Part shown: in pieces, positions 50,001 to 58,930 of the stretch
How the letters are laid out: every line of letters begins with the position of its first letter
How positions within the stretch are numbered: the first letter of the stretch is position 1
DNA from: Diphasiastrum complanatum
Taxonomy: Eukaryota; Streptophyta; Lycopodiopsida; Lycopodiales; Lycopodiaceae
Direction of reading: 5' to 3'
Assembly: GCA_029204225.1 (NCBI GenBank)
Contig: CM055111.1
Span: forward strand, 4,969,403 to 5,031,402
Length of the DNA stretch: 62,000 bases
Translations under genes and position numbers: made by a program
Notes under the pieces: model-generated
What the model saw: the letters and a program-made list of their open reading frames with translations, nothing else
Told to the model about the DNA's origin: nothing
Databases searched by the model: none

Positions 50001-53000
50001 AAATAAGTATTTCAACTGCTTGACCCAACAGTCTACGCGGCAGCAACTTTCGCCCGGGACCTAGAATATCTGATGGGGATCGAGACAATTTCCTCCCAAG
50101 GATACTCTTTGATCCAAACCCCGACATTGGCCTCTCAAAAAATAGAAGATCAGCTACTAGTAGCTCGTGTGTACTACTGAGCAGCATTGCTAGGCGATCC
50201 TTGGACGGGCCGTTTTCAAACATGGGTCGACCAACAATGGTTAATCGGCATCCACAAGTCCCTTCACACTAACAAGGACTTGAAAAATATCGATCGAATC
50301 ACCTTTATGGAAGACGTCACCACTTACCTGATCAACCGAAGACGCACCAAGAGATCACTATACTGAATTGGCAGAGAGTGCCGAGGGACCGGCACTACTT
50401 CAGGCCGTGGGTCCTGTTGGGGGTATTCCCAACACAGAGAAATAAATGAAGTTAGTTAATAAAAGTGTTGCGAGGGTATGGCTTCCTGCGCGCATAAGCC
50501 CATGGCCCAATGAGCACGCAAGTTAAATGTAAATAAAAATAATAGACTTGGGCCCTTTTGTAATTAAAATAAAAACTTGAGGCCCAAAGTCAAGTTTAGA
50601 ACTTAGAGTTTAACTTTTTAAAGTTGGGTCCAATCTTGGACTCACATGAATCTTGTGATTTCTGAGGTACTTTTTGTGGACCCTTGGATCAAGTTGGGTC
50701 CAAAATGAATGGATAGGATCAATGTGAATATTAGCCAATAGGATTTTGGGGCAAGGGCCTTTCCCTTTTATAAAAAGGCACCATTTGTACATTATTTGCA
50801 TGCTTAATGAGAAGGAGGAAACTCTACCATTTTGGAGAGAAGCATCATCATTTGCTATTCACTACTTGCTAATGCTCTTTGTGTGTTTGCTTTTGCTTTC
50901 TAGCTTACATGTTTTTGGTTTCAAATGTTAATGTTTCTCCATTAGCATGCACAATGAGCAAATGAGCTAACCTCCCCTCTCACTCTCTTTCTCTCCCTCT
51001 TGCTCTACTTCTAACCTTCACCCTCACTCTCTTCCCCTCTTCTCCCCTCTATCTCTTTTACTCTTCTCTTCACATTCTCTCTAAAATTATGTGGGATGTT
51101 AGTTAGTGGTGTAGAGTTAATGGTGGGTACTGTTAGTGGTGAGTAGAGTTAAGGGAGGAAGTAGAGAAGTATCTAAAAGTTGCATCTTTACATAGTTAGG
51201 CACCTATCCAGCGTTCTAACCCTTGTTGACAGGCGGAAGGGCTACTACTACGAAAGATCTACGTCCCTACAATTATTTATGGATCAAACAAAGGAAAGGT
51301 TTCGCATTTATTCAACGAGGGCTCTATACCTCATTCTCAAAGAAAAACTGTGAAAAGCAAATAGAAGATTGCCAGATTCTTTTTTCCAAGTTGAAGTGGA
51401 CAATTTTGATTCGAATCTGCCTCGTAATTTGGAATTGTTCCAATTGAGAAACGTTGCTAAGGGCCCAAAGAGCTACAGAAATGGCCCTCTTCAATTCCTT
51501 TCAAAGAATCATGGAAGTTTTTATTGTGTAAAAAATCTGTAGAATACCAAAGGTGTGGTGCATGAACGTTATAATTTCTGTTGTCACTCTATCGTTCATG
51601 CTATCACCTTTAATTAGGATTTGAGTGTGCTCTAAAAGTGCGGATCTAAGTTGAGGTTCTCATTGATGTTGGTGGAAAGTTCTAAGTACTGGAACTCGTC
51701 AAGACTGCTGCTCCGTTTACATACAACTAGAGAAAGAATACAGAACTGTACAGCATCAATCTTACTGCAGCACCAATCACATCATTTACAACTATGTAAA
51801 TTTTGCAACAAGAAGCTCTCAAATAAGCCATGAAATCTTGGGTATTATCTACATTTGTGCTATTAAAAGATCAACACAAAATGACGGCTGGGGGAGAAGC
51901 TATTCATGAAAAGAGATTACAAAATGAATCTTATTTGTAGTTTCAAACTGGCTCTTCAAGTTTCCGCAACCAGTACAGATTTGATGCCCTCTAAATGTTA
52001 GATATACTTTAAGAAGATGCAGTCAAACTTACGATATGATCCCAAACAAGTGGATTGATAGCGTTAAGGGATTTCTCCACAACAAGCTCCGTGTCTTTTT
52101 TCACTATAGAAAGTATAAAAACATGGTTTCAGTAGAAGTGTATCAGGGCTTAAAGCTTAAACTAGGTCAGGAGGCACAAGTCATATTCTTGATAGCAGTA
52201 AGTGCAAGATCATGGTGTCAGTTACACGTGCTACAAAGGAAATGCAAATGAGTATAAACGAGATGCGTATCATAATGTTGAGAAAAAAAACCCTAATGAT
52301 GCAAGTTTACAAAGCCTGACCAAAACAGTAAAGATGTGTATATAGACTTCCACTGCTTAACACTTTCACTCCCAAAACATTAACATTGCTGAGTTAGACT
52401 TCTCACTGCCAAATAGTGCTGAACTCAAACTGACTTATTTATGATTTTCAGCTTTGAATGATATCATAGCATATGCATGTACCAAGAGAGAAAGGTATAT
52501 GCACCAAGTTATAGTACTCACATGAAAGCCAAACCCAACCAGAGCCAAACAGTGTTGTTGCAGCATGCTTGAAGTCTTCCACAAAAGCATCATAGGATCC
52601 AAATTGTTTTGTGATGCGGTCCAAAACTTGTCCACTAGGTTCCTTACCACCATGTGGTCTCAAAGTGTCCCAGAAAAAATCGTGATTCCATACCTACAAA
52701 AGGAAACAGTTCTTGGATGTATTGACATGACTTTAGTGAATAAGAGGACCTTTGTCTGCATTTTGCTTTAACTGAAACTGCCTAGGTAAGCTGCATCATT
52801 CCAATCGTTTCAAGCAATAAGATCACAGATTTTGACTTCCATACTTGAGCCGATAGTTGCATTAAGATTCTAGAAACGCGGTAATGCGTCTGAACCACAT
52901 TTCTAATATTGGCCAGCATTTCTCAGAAACTTTCCTTTTTAAAATTTTATTTTTGTGGGTAATATGGGTATCAAATTAAAGCTCTAATCAAGGGCATGGG

Positions 53001-55013
53001 CATTGCATTTATGTAGGTTGCCGAGTGTTTCGGTTACAGTGTGGTCCAGTTTAGGTTCATCAATCCCTGTTGGATTCTGTGAATCCCTATGAAAAAAAGA
53101 TCTGTTTCTGTTTCTTTCCAGCGATTCTGGATCCAGAAAGCGTTTCTGGGCAACTGTGCTTGAACCATACTTGAAAGTCACATTAAAACAAGATTCTTGT
53201 CAACCTTAAATGCCTACAGCCTCTTGCTTTAGTATACCCTGGGACAATGAGTAATAGTTATGGGTTCTAGCTTCTTTCAAAAAATTTCTCATCTTTCCTA
53301 AAAGGCTTGCATTTCCTCAAATATGTAAACAATACATTGATGAACTTTTAAACACGATATTAGCTGAGGAGTATGTCATTCACTCACATAGGAACATCCT
53401 CGTTCCTAATTCTTATCTAATAATAGCCTGATCTAAGGTCTATCATGGAGAAATAGTATGCTCCATTCAAACGGTCCATTAGATCATCCGTCCTTGATAA
53501 GGGATATCTATCTTTATGGTAATTTTATTCATCATCTAACAATCAACACAAAGGCGAGTGCCTCCATCCTTTTTGCTAACTAAAAGGACTGGTGCTCCCC
53601 AAGGGAACTTACCAGGTCTAATTTGAACCATCCTAAAATACTCCTGAAGTTGCTTGGCTATGTCATCTCTTCCTTCAAGCTAACCTTGTAAGGAAAGATC
53701 GCATAGGGGTACTATCTAGAAGGAGCTCTATTTGATGGTCCACACTCCTGGAGGGAGGTAGGCCTTCAAGTAGACGACAAACCAATGTTTAGACTCTAAA
53801 TAACATGCACATCTTATAAAAAGTACATCTTTCAAAATACATAAATAAACATAAAATGTACGTCTTTCAAAATACATTATACTCGGAATCTTTCAAACAT
53901 TCATTAACTTCCAAAGCAGATACGAAAGGACTGTCAGAAATATTAACATCACCTAGAAGTTCAAGTAATGAGCCATTGTGCAAAGAACAACAGAATTTTA
54001 AATTGACAAAGGAAGGAGCTAAAGTGGTCTATTGCATAAGAAGCTTCAATTTGGAAGCTTCCACTTATCATAGTTCACAAATTTATGCTAAATAGGAGTG
54101 TTGTAATACATGTCACTTATTATTGAAGCGCATACGATAAAAAATGATAAGGATGACAATCACAATAAATTACTTACGACAAATTGAATACCTGCGCGGC
54201 ATTATTGAATATAGGTTGAGGATTTCCATTGTTGTAAGAGACATTGATAAGATCTTCTAGGTTGTACCGTTCAAAATCAGTATTAGCGATCTGCTTGTTT
54301 AATTTATCTACATAACCTCGATGATGCTTTCCCCAATGCAATTCCAATGTTTCCTTGCTCATAAAAGGCTCCAAAGCGTCCTGTGGAACAAGGAGAAGCT
54401 TATAAAACTACAACTATATATAAAACGATTAAGGCATATAAGCTTTTAGTCATCTATGAATCAATCTCAATATGGTTTGCAGTGAGCAATTCCATTTTTA
54501 GCAAAGTTTATGCATCATGTAGCACCCAAGTATGAAAAAAGACATTTACTAACACACCCATGATGATGTGTTATAGAGAGATACTCATAGCAATACAAAT
54601 AGAACATGACAAAGGTTTAAGAAAACATCATGGGACATGCAAATATCGTATAAGTACCTATGATGGTGTGCTATAAACAGTAATGTATAAACAAAAAAAT
54701 TAAATTCCATGTCCTTTGAATTTCCGTGTTTGTTGCACTACAAAGAAAATCTAGTGACGGCCGAAGAAAACGTCCACAACAGTGACACATGCATAAATAG
54801 TAGAATAGATCAACAAATTATCAACTAAGTATGGTTCTCCAACTACAATCTCAAGAACAAGGAAAAAGGAAACCTGCCTTGCAAGGTTGACATACCAAAG
54901 ATAAAACCATAAGAGTCTGAGAGAGAGAATTCAAGGCCACCCCTACTTCCATTTACACGGCAGAGACCCGGTACACAGGGCTTACAGGGCAAAGAGATGT
55001 TGAGGGAGAATGA

Positions 55014-55085
<72 letters not shown>

Positions 55086-56013
55086 TGAATATTAAAACTT
55101 GTATAAGAACCAACTGAAGTAAATTTTAGAGCTGGAGCACACGCTAAAATTGACAGTGTAGCATGTGCTCTAAGTCATGGTGTACCTCATAACGCTACAA
55201 AACCTGCACAAGTAGTTTAATGTGCCCGGTAGTATGTGACATACCAGGGGGCACGGTCAATTTGTCAGATTCTCCCTTAGTTTTTCATTGTGGGGACATA
55301 TTTAGGGCATGCCCACAAGCTATACTTCAATTTTCTCTAGTGGCAAAAAGTGACTGCCACCTCATGTCCCAACCGGTGATAACTCCATTGAAAACCGTAA
55401 AGCCTAAACTCTAAACCCTATACAATTTTTCTTCAATGTAGTCCAGCCAACATTGGCTAAAAAACTTGCCTTTGCCTTTAGCATGATACAGTCCTGACAG
55501 TTTGAAAAATTGGTGAGCTACACGACCCAAAGATTTTCTCAATGTAGTAGCATTCTCTGAATTTTTTCACCGTGTAAAGCTGAGGAATCCAAGGCTGCAG
55601 TGTTACTTACTCCACGTTATATTGGGCTTACCAACGGATATGGAGGTGGTTTTAAATAGAACTGAGCCTTCGGCGCAACAACAACAGACAGCCTCTTGGT
55701 CATTTCCACCCTCTGCAAAAACATAAGAGTAGCTACACACGTAAATCCTTCCAACTGAACCCTAATAGAAGAAGCTCCAACCATAGCGTTGAGTTTTGCT
55801 GATTGGAACAACACTATCTTAAACCATAATACATTCTAGAGGAAAACTGAAGCTAGAGAGAGGAAGGGTTGAGCTTCTGAGACGACATATTTCATGTGAG
55901 CTGCAAATACAACAAAAACTCACGTTTCGTTTTGAGAAGGAGCCAGAAAGAGTGGATTTGGATGGGAAGAGCGAGCAGCTCCAAAGGGGTTGAGCTTTCC
56001 CCGCCAGAGCCAT
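38315..56013 (-). CDS. FSD3-like: Plastid-type iron superoxide dismutase, eight exons (FSD3-like)
   Basis: The enzyme converts superoxide to oxygen and hydrogen peroxide; plant FSD3 acts in chloroplast nucleoids. Exons: 56013-55825, 55712-55632, 54380-54192, 52693-52522, 52103-52033, 38791-38765, 38605-38582, 38479-38315 (TGA). All junctions are GT-AG and keep one frame, giving 305 residues. Residues 1-80 or so look like a Ser-rich transit peptide; [18 protein letters not shown] opens the mature enzyme. Metal ligands are His105 (LHWGKHH), His157 (VWNHDFFW), Asp240 and His244 (LDIWE, HAYYLDF). FGSGWVWL and NAINPLVW are family motifs. [15 protein letters not shown] and the [12 protein letters not shown] tail favour FSD3 over FSD1/FSD2. 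Intron 5 is 13,241 bases. No inactivating change is visible, so I infer a working gene; transcript evidence is lacking. Confidence 0.9.
38792..41900. other. Intron 5, 3' part without recognised element
   Basis: About 3.1 kb is AT-rich apart from the microsatellite at 40961-41022. The short open frames (39622-39828, 40615-40827) show no domain. I cannot assign it to a known element. Confidence 0.6.
40961..41022. repeat. Compound microsatellite (GT)n(AG)n
   Basis: About 15 GT and 16 AG units, with the same GT-then-AG order as at 37884-37999. Confidence 0.97.
41908..42720. mobile_element. Inverted-repeat (foldback or MITE-like) element with GC-rich core
   Basis: Left arm 42020-42085 (GTGGGCAATATGGGTATCAG... 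to GCAGGTTGCCGGT) matches the reverse complement of 42535-42600. Outside both arms are A/T runs and then palindrome-rich GGTACC/GGATCC motifs (41912-41960 and 42640-42720). The core at 42180-42335 is strongly GC-rich, with repeated GGGGGCTACCGCCCC-type hairpins. No transposase or target duplication was identified, so the class is open. Confidence 0.55.
43187..43428 (+). pseudogene. LINE reverse transcriptase fragment
   Basis: One frame reads [20 protein letters not shown], then [15 protein letters not shown] and a stop. Further on, [15 protein letters not shown] follows NIAFHDK. These match the LINE RT blocks usually written (F/L)FKKGD-x-DP-NYR-x-I and F-x-L-x-x-I-I-E-E-x-x-x-x-G. The block containing the polymerase Asp pair is absent. 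It ends against the copia integrase remnant at about 43428. Confidence 0.65.
43428..44592 (-). pseudogene. Copia gag joined to integrase by internal deletion
   Basis: ATG 44592 gives [20 protein letters not shown], a typical copia gag start. It is followed by [34 protein letters not shown], a Lys-rich stretch and zinc knuckle [14 protein letters not shown] (about 43870-43829). Directly after DGNKQVI the text becomes integrase in another frame: [20 protein letters not shown] (43783), [31 protein letters not shown] and [18 protein letters not shown]. Protease and pre-integrase are therefore missing, and gag and integrase are fused out of frame. Confidence 0.9.
44640..45060. repeat. GC-rich minisatellite in the copia leader
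   Basis: Imperfect units built around CTGCACCAGGTACTGCTGCC and CTCAGAAGTGCCTG repeat about 10 times between the primer site and the gag start. Confidence 0.7.
45242..45705 (-). repeat. 5' LTR of the truncated copia element
   Basis: 464 bases with inverted ends TGTCAGAA and TTCTGACA. Minus-strand TGGTATCAGAGC at 45241-45230 abuts it. Confidence 0.82.
45706..46512 (+). pseudogene. Ty3/gypsy integrase
   Basis: Text starts [10 protein letters not shown] (about 45713), with WVEAKAIR after a stop, then a frame change to [20 protein letters not shown] (DDE core Asp) and [12 protein letters not shown]. The clean frame 46037-46324 reads [39 protein letters not shown] and [12 protein letters not shown]. 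After a stop it continues [23 protein letters not shown] and [12 protein letters not shown] to the stop at about 46512. Upstream parts (protease, RT) are not in the window. The 3' LTR lies at 50415-51231. Confidence 0.9.
46513..47628 (+). other. Non-coding spacer between gypsy integrase and extra coding region
   Basis: The sequence has repeated AGATC-containing words (46570-46690) and Arg/Pro-like short frames but no domain. It belongs to the gypsy element by position. Confidence 0.55.
47629..50366 (+). pseudogene. Extra coding region of the gypsy element between integrase and 3' LTR
   Basis: ATG 47629 opens [20 protein letters not shown]; a globular part follows ([39 protein letters not shown]). 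An in-frame stop at 48136-48138 is followed by more of the same frame ([40 protein letters not shown]). Next come a Ser/Thr/Pro-rich stretch (48490-48700, other frame), a heptad-like coiled coil ([18 protein letters not shown] to [12 protein letters not shown], 48855-49165), a Gln/Gly-rich stretch (about 49380-49560) and a C-terminal part ([55 protein letters not shown]). Same strand as the integrase. Extra frames in this position are known from Tat and Athila gypsy lineages; function unknown. Confidence 0.7.
50415..51231 (+). repeat. 3' LTR of the gypsy element in intron 5
   Basis: Begins TGTTGGGGGTATTCCC after GCCGTGGGTCC. A TATAAAAA box lies at 50769-50776, followed by CT-rich leader sequence. 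The end is placed at TTGTTGACA (51231) by its CA terminus. The partner LTR is not in the window, so both ends are inferred. Confidence 0.6.
51232..52032. other. Intron 5, 5' part without recognised element
   Basis: About 0.8 kb between the gypsy LTR and exon 5. A 74-residue frame (51223-51447) has no recognisable motif. Confidence 0.55.
52033..52693 (-). CDS. FSD3-like: Fe-SOD exons 4 and 5: domain junction and catalytic core
   Basis: Exon 4 (52693-52522) reads [20 protein letters not shown] to FGSGWVWLS and splits the next codon after its first base (donor GTGAGT). Exon 5 (52103-52033, acceptor TCTATAG) completes it as Leu and gives [20 protein letters not shown] then DHI, ending in donor GTAAGT. 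Exon 4 carries ligand His157. Intron 4 is 418 bases. Confidence 0.92.
52935..53035 (+). repeat. Third copy of the inverted-repeat arm, in Fe-SOD intron 3
   Basis: GTGGGTAATATGGGTATCAA, then AAGCTCTAATCAAGGGCATG and GCATTTATGTAGGTTGCCG, correspond to the arms at 42020-42085 and 42600-42535. An A/T run precedes it, as at the other arms. Confidence 0.6.
53370..53775 (-). pseudogene. Ty3/gypsy reverse transcriptase fragment in Fe-SOD intron 3
   Basis: Minus-strand reading from 53775 gives [19 protein letters not shown], then (shifted) [67 protein letters not shown] and [10 protein letters not shown]. These are the N-terminal RT blocks of a plant gypsy element, with stops between them. It is sense to the Fe-SOD gene and sits inside an intron, so it should be spliced out. 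The family differs from the gypsy RT at 16.3-16.8 kb, which has FSGYNQV instead of LRSGYY. Confidence 0.85.
54192..54380 (-). CDS. FSD3-like: Fe-SOD exon 3: first metal-ligand helix
   Basis: 63 residues from [20 protein letters not shown] to PIFNNAAQ, flanked by ...TTCCACAG and GTATTC. It contains ligand His105 and the GKHHRGYV helix of the Fe/Mn-SOD N-terminal domain. It is bounded by a 1251-base intron 2 and a 1498-base intron 3. Confidence 0.93.
55018..55081. repeat. (AG)n microsatellite in Fe-SOD intron 2
   Basis: About 31 AG units on the plus strand, read as CT in the gene's sense. Confidence 0.97.
55632..56013 (-). CDS. FSD3-like: Fe-SOD exons 1 and 2: transit peptide and start of the mature enzyme
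   Basis: Exon 1 (56013-55825, 63 residues) starts [20 protein letters not shown] and is rich in Ser, with few acidic residues, as in plastid transit peptides. A 112-base intron (donor GTTTAAG, acceptor TTTTTGCAG) joins in phase 0 to exon 2 (55712-55632, 27 residues: [20 protein letters not shown] and KPPPYPL). An alternative is a start at the ATG at 55760 with no intron 1, giving [14 protein letters not shown]; the longer form has the better transit peptide. The intron 1 boundary is the least certain part of the model. Confidence 0.75.
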
Positions 56014-56250
56014 TGTTGATGACTACGCTCTACTTGATGTTTCCTACTTGTAGTCAGAGTGAGCTCGTCGATGTACAGAATACGAGAGAGAGCGAGAGAT
56101 ATGTCTCTGCGAGCAGACGAGGGAGGGGGCGAGAGAGAGAAAAAAGAGAACGTCAGCATTGATGGCAAAGAAGGTTTTGTGCATTCTGATTGGTGGAGGT
56201 GTGATTAGGGTTTTAATCAAATCAACCTAAGGAGGTGTGTTTAATGGACA
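56014..56250 (-). promoter_or_regulatory. Fe-SOD 5' untranslated region and proximal promoter
   Basis: Upstream of the ATG at 56013 (minus strand) is a CT-rich stretch (56080-56150) and a CCAAT box at 56193-56189, about 180 bases before the ATG. I see no convincing TATA box, which is common for plastid-protein genes. The CT/GA-rich leader resembles the pyrimidine patches or GAGA motifs of plant promoters. The transcription start is not determined. Confidence 0.5.
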
Positions 56251-56402
56251 CCCTGTGTCTCAATATATCCCATAATACCAATGTCTTTTTCATTGAAAGG
56301 CTATATATACCATGAGTGTTTTACAGTTGCAAACTTTTAAGATAAAAAGCGTGACAAGGTAGGGTCTTTTTGAGATTAGGGTTCGGTGGAGGAGAAATAG
56401 CA

Positions 56403-56861
56403 ATATACATGAGAGAGAGAGAGAGAGATGCACACTCAGGCAACTACCAAGTGGGAGCTGCTCCACTAGCACTGCCCACTTTGGCCCCAAGCTCCACCAC
56501 AGCCATGTGAGCTGGGCAAGCAGCAAGCAAAAATTTGTTACGCCCCTATTACATGTTGCAAAAGTGTTTTTGCTCAAATGCACTAAAAACATCTATATCC
56601 ATTATTTGAAAAGATGCCACGACTATTTGAAAGCCTCTCAAAACTGCCAAACTAGCATGAATGTGGCCCACCACCAACACACTCTTGCATGTTAATCATG
56701 GTCAAACTGATATATAACCGGGGTTAGATCTCAACTCCAATGGAAGCACGCACTAGTTGTAGATTTACAAATCTTTTCTCGACAACATCTCCAGCCTGTT
56801 GCGCAGCTCCTTCCACATCCCCAAGTTGTTGCACAACACGTTTTTTGTTGCATGTGGCCAG

Positions 56862-56906
<45 letters not shown>

Positions 56907-57071
56907 GAAATTGACTTTTGCTCACATGTGGCGAATTTGTGAGCCAGGCTACAAACTAGGAAATTGGCTTTTGCTCACATGTGGCACTCTAGTTCGTGGC
57001 AGCTAAGGCACCTAGGTCTTGAATGGGTAGCTCGAAATTGGGTAAAAAAAAGCTCATGTGTGCAAGCTGAG

Positions 57072-57132
<61 letters not shown>

Positions 57133-57249
57133 TTGATCGTGTATGCTACTGTGCAGAAAATCGGATTCCTATTTTCCTATTGGGCCACGTCGCCCTAATA
57201 CTTTTTACCTGTTATGTTACTAGGAGGGTCGGTTCGACACAGGAACTTC

Positions 57250-57324
<75 letters not shown>

Positions 57325-57640
57325 TTGTTGATCATGAAATGATCACTTAGAGAGAGAGAGTTTGTGGCAATGGCTTTGCAATTATGAAATAAAAAAATGG
57401 AGTGTGCGTTGGTTGGATCAATTCAGAAGTTGTATTGGCACGTTGGTTGGATCAATTCAGGAGTTGTATTGGCATCTATTTCTTTAGATGAACAAATTCT
57501 TTTAAAATTAATGTCATATGGAATTGCATTGTCTTATCCTTGGAAAAGTTCATGTTGAAGGAGTGGAATTGGCTTGGCAACTTGTTTTTTCATACCATCT
57601 ATGTATTCAAAGGATTCAAAACTTCATATTTTTATAGCCT

Positions 57641-57711
<71 letters not shown>
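56403..57711. repeat. Cluster of five (AG)n arrays upstream of Fe-SOD
   Basis: Arrays lie at about 56408-56428, 56866-56903, 57069-57129, 57251-57321 and 57643-57711, all with AG on the plus strand. Between them are short duplications: 56904-56932 with 56957-56985, and the tandem 34-mers 57407-57440 and 57441-57474. Glu/Arg repeat frames over them are artefacts. Confidence 0.9.
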
Positions 57712-57715
<4 letters not shown>

Positions 57716-58930
57716 TTTCATATAGTCCCTCTTGACAAGTCATGACCGAACCCTTTAAACCCATCAATTTAAAGCATAACAGGTAACAACAAAGCTGTAT
57801 AAAGTCTTACAGTACAAGGTACCATAAAGCAAAGCAAGTTTTAGGACACTCAGCTGTTACCTGTCACCATCCCAAAAAACACAACTACACGAGTTAGTTA
57901 CATAAGACAGGTGTCATAGCTAAGCATCAATTGTTATCCAAACAAGATTTACTATTTTATCAGCTCAACTGCAAATACACATCATAAGTCCAATCTTCCC
58001 TACCATGACTTTCATCATTAGCAATATATTCTGTCCTAAAATGAAAGTGTATCAGGGCAGATGCCATACTGATTAGTATAAGGGCGAACCAATGTATTAA
58101 GTACATATAAACATTCTACAAGCATAAGAAGCTATTTTGCAATACACATCATATAAAGGGACCTGACTCTTGCATTAGTGCTAGGTACTAGGGTAGATCC
58201 ATGCCATACTAGCCCCAAGGATCTCCCACGAAGACCGTTAGGAGTCCAAGCACCTTATAGCTTGGGCAAATCCATGCCATACAAGCCCGCTAGAGCCAAA
58301 CCCTAAACTGAGTGTTAGCTCACATATAGCAGCCGCTTTATCATTCTTAAATGTGCAATTAGTATTATTTCTCATCCTCATAATCTTAAACACAAAATGT
58401 ATAATCCCATAGTTATATCCTTGAAAAAGAACAACCCTAACATCTCCTTAAGTATTCCATGACCAAATAAACCGTATTGCATTGTGCATTTTCCATGTTT
58501 GCATAAACCCTAAACTTGGGTGAGAACACAACTCATAACTTCATACATGGATGCGAGGCGAAGACATCTCTTGAGAGCTACCCATCTCCAAATAGTTAAG
58601 CGAAACACCTTCCTTATGTACTAGTGATTCCAATACGACAATAAAGGGTTAACAATAGTGCAATGTCTTTATTAGACTTTCTTATCTCAAGACATGTATT
58701 AGGTTTAGTCGAGCAATTTATAAGCACGATTCATCATAAGTGTCTAACAAGAGGTAACATTCCTCTCAAGTGCCATAGAATCATTTATATTAGTTCTTTA
58801 CATGCTTTTCAACAAACCCTAAAACTTATCATCTCTTTGGTTACCATTATGCTCAAAGAAAATCACACTTTCAATGTTTCATAGAATTTCCTTATGTTAT
58901 GGCCACTTTATCCTCATACAAAACGTATGA
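57712..58930. other. AT-rich spacer without recognised feature
   Basis: About 1.2 kb. ATCCATGCCATACTAGCCC and ATCCATGCCATACAAGCCC occur 77 bases apart (near 58197 and 58268). No coding domain is seen. Confidence 0.6.

Larger units (their letters stand above)
38792..52032 (-). other. Fe-SOD intron 5, 13.2 kb, filled with mobile elements
   Basis: Starts GTAAGTTTG (minus strand, at 52032) and ends TTGCTACAG (at 38792). It contains, in plus coordinates, an inverted-repeat element, a LINE fragment, a copia gag-integrase remnant, a gypsy integrase with extra coding region and 3' LTR, and a compound microsatellite. The gypsy element is antisense to the gene and the copia remnant is sense. Confidence 0.85.

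Noticed and set aside
51849-51887. A possible Fe-SOD exon after exon 5, reading PSFCVD then a stop, preceded by CTTCTCCCCCAG
   Set aside because: It resembles the start of the next block but lacks W-E-H and ends after 12 residues. The real continuation, PLLSLDIWE then HAYYLDFQ then the C-terminus, was found at 38.3-38.8 kb with good splice sites.
52448-52663. A 71-residue single frame ending in [13 protein letters not shown]
   Set aside because: The residues after WLS are read-through into intron 4; the donor GTGAGT at 52521 and exon 5 give the true continuation.
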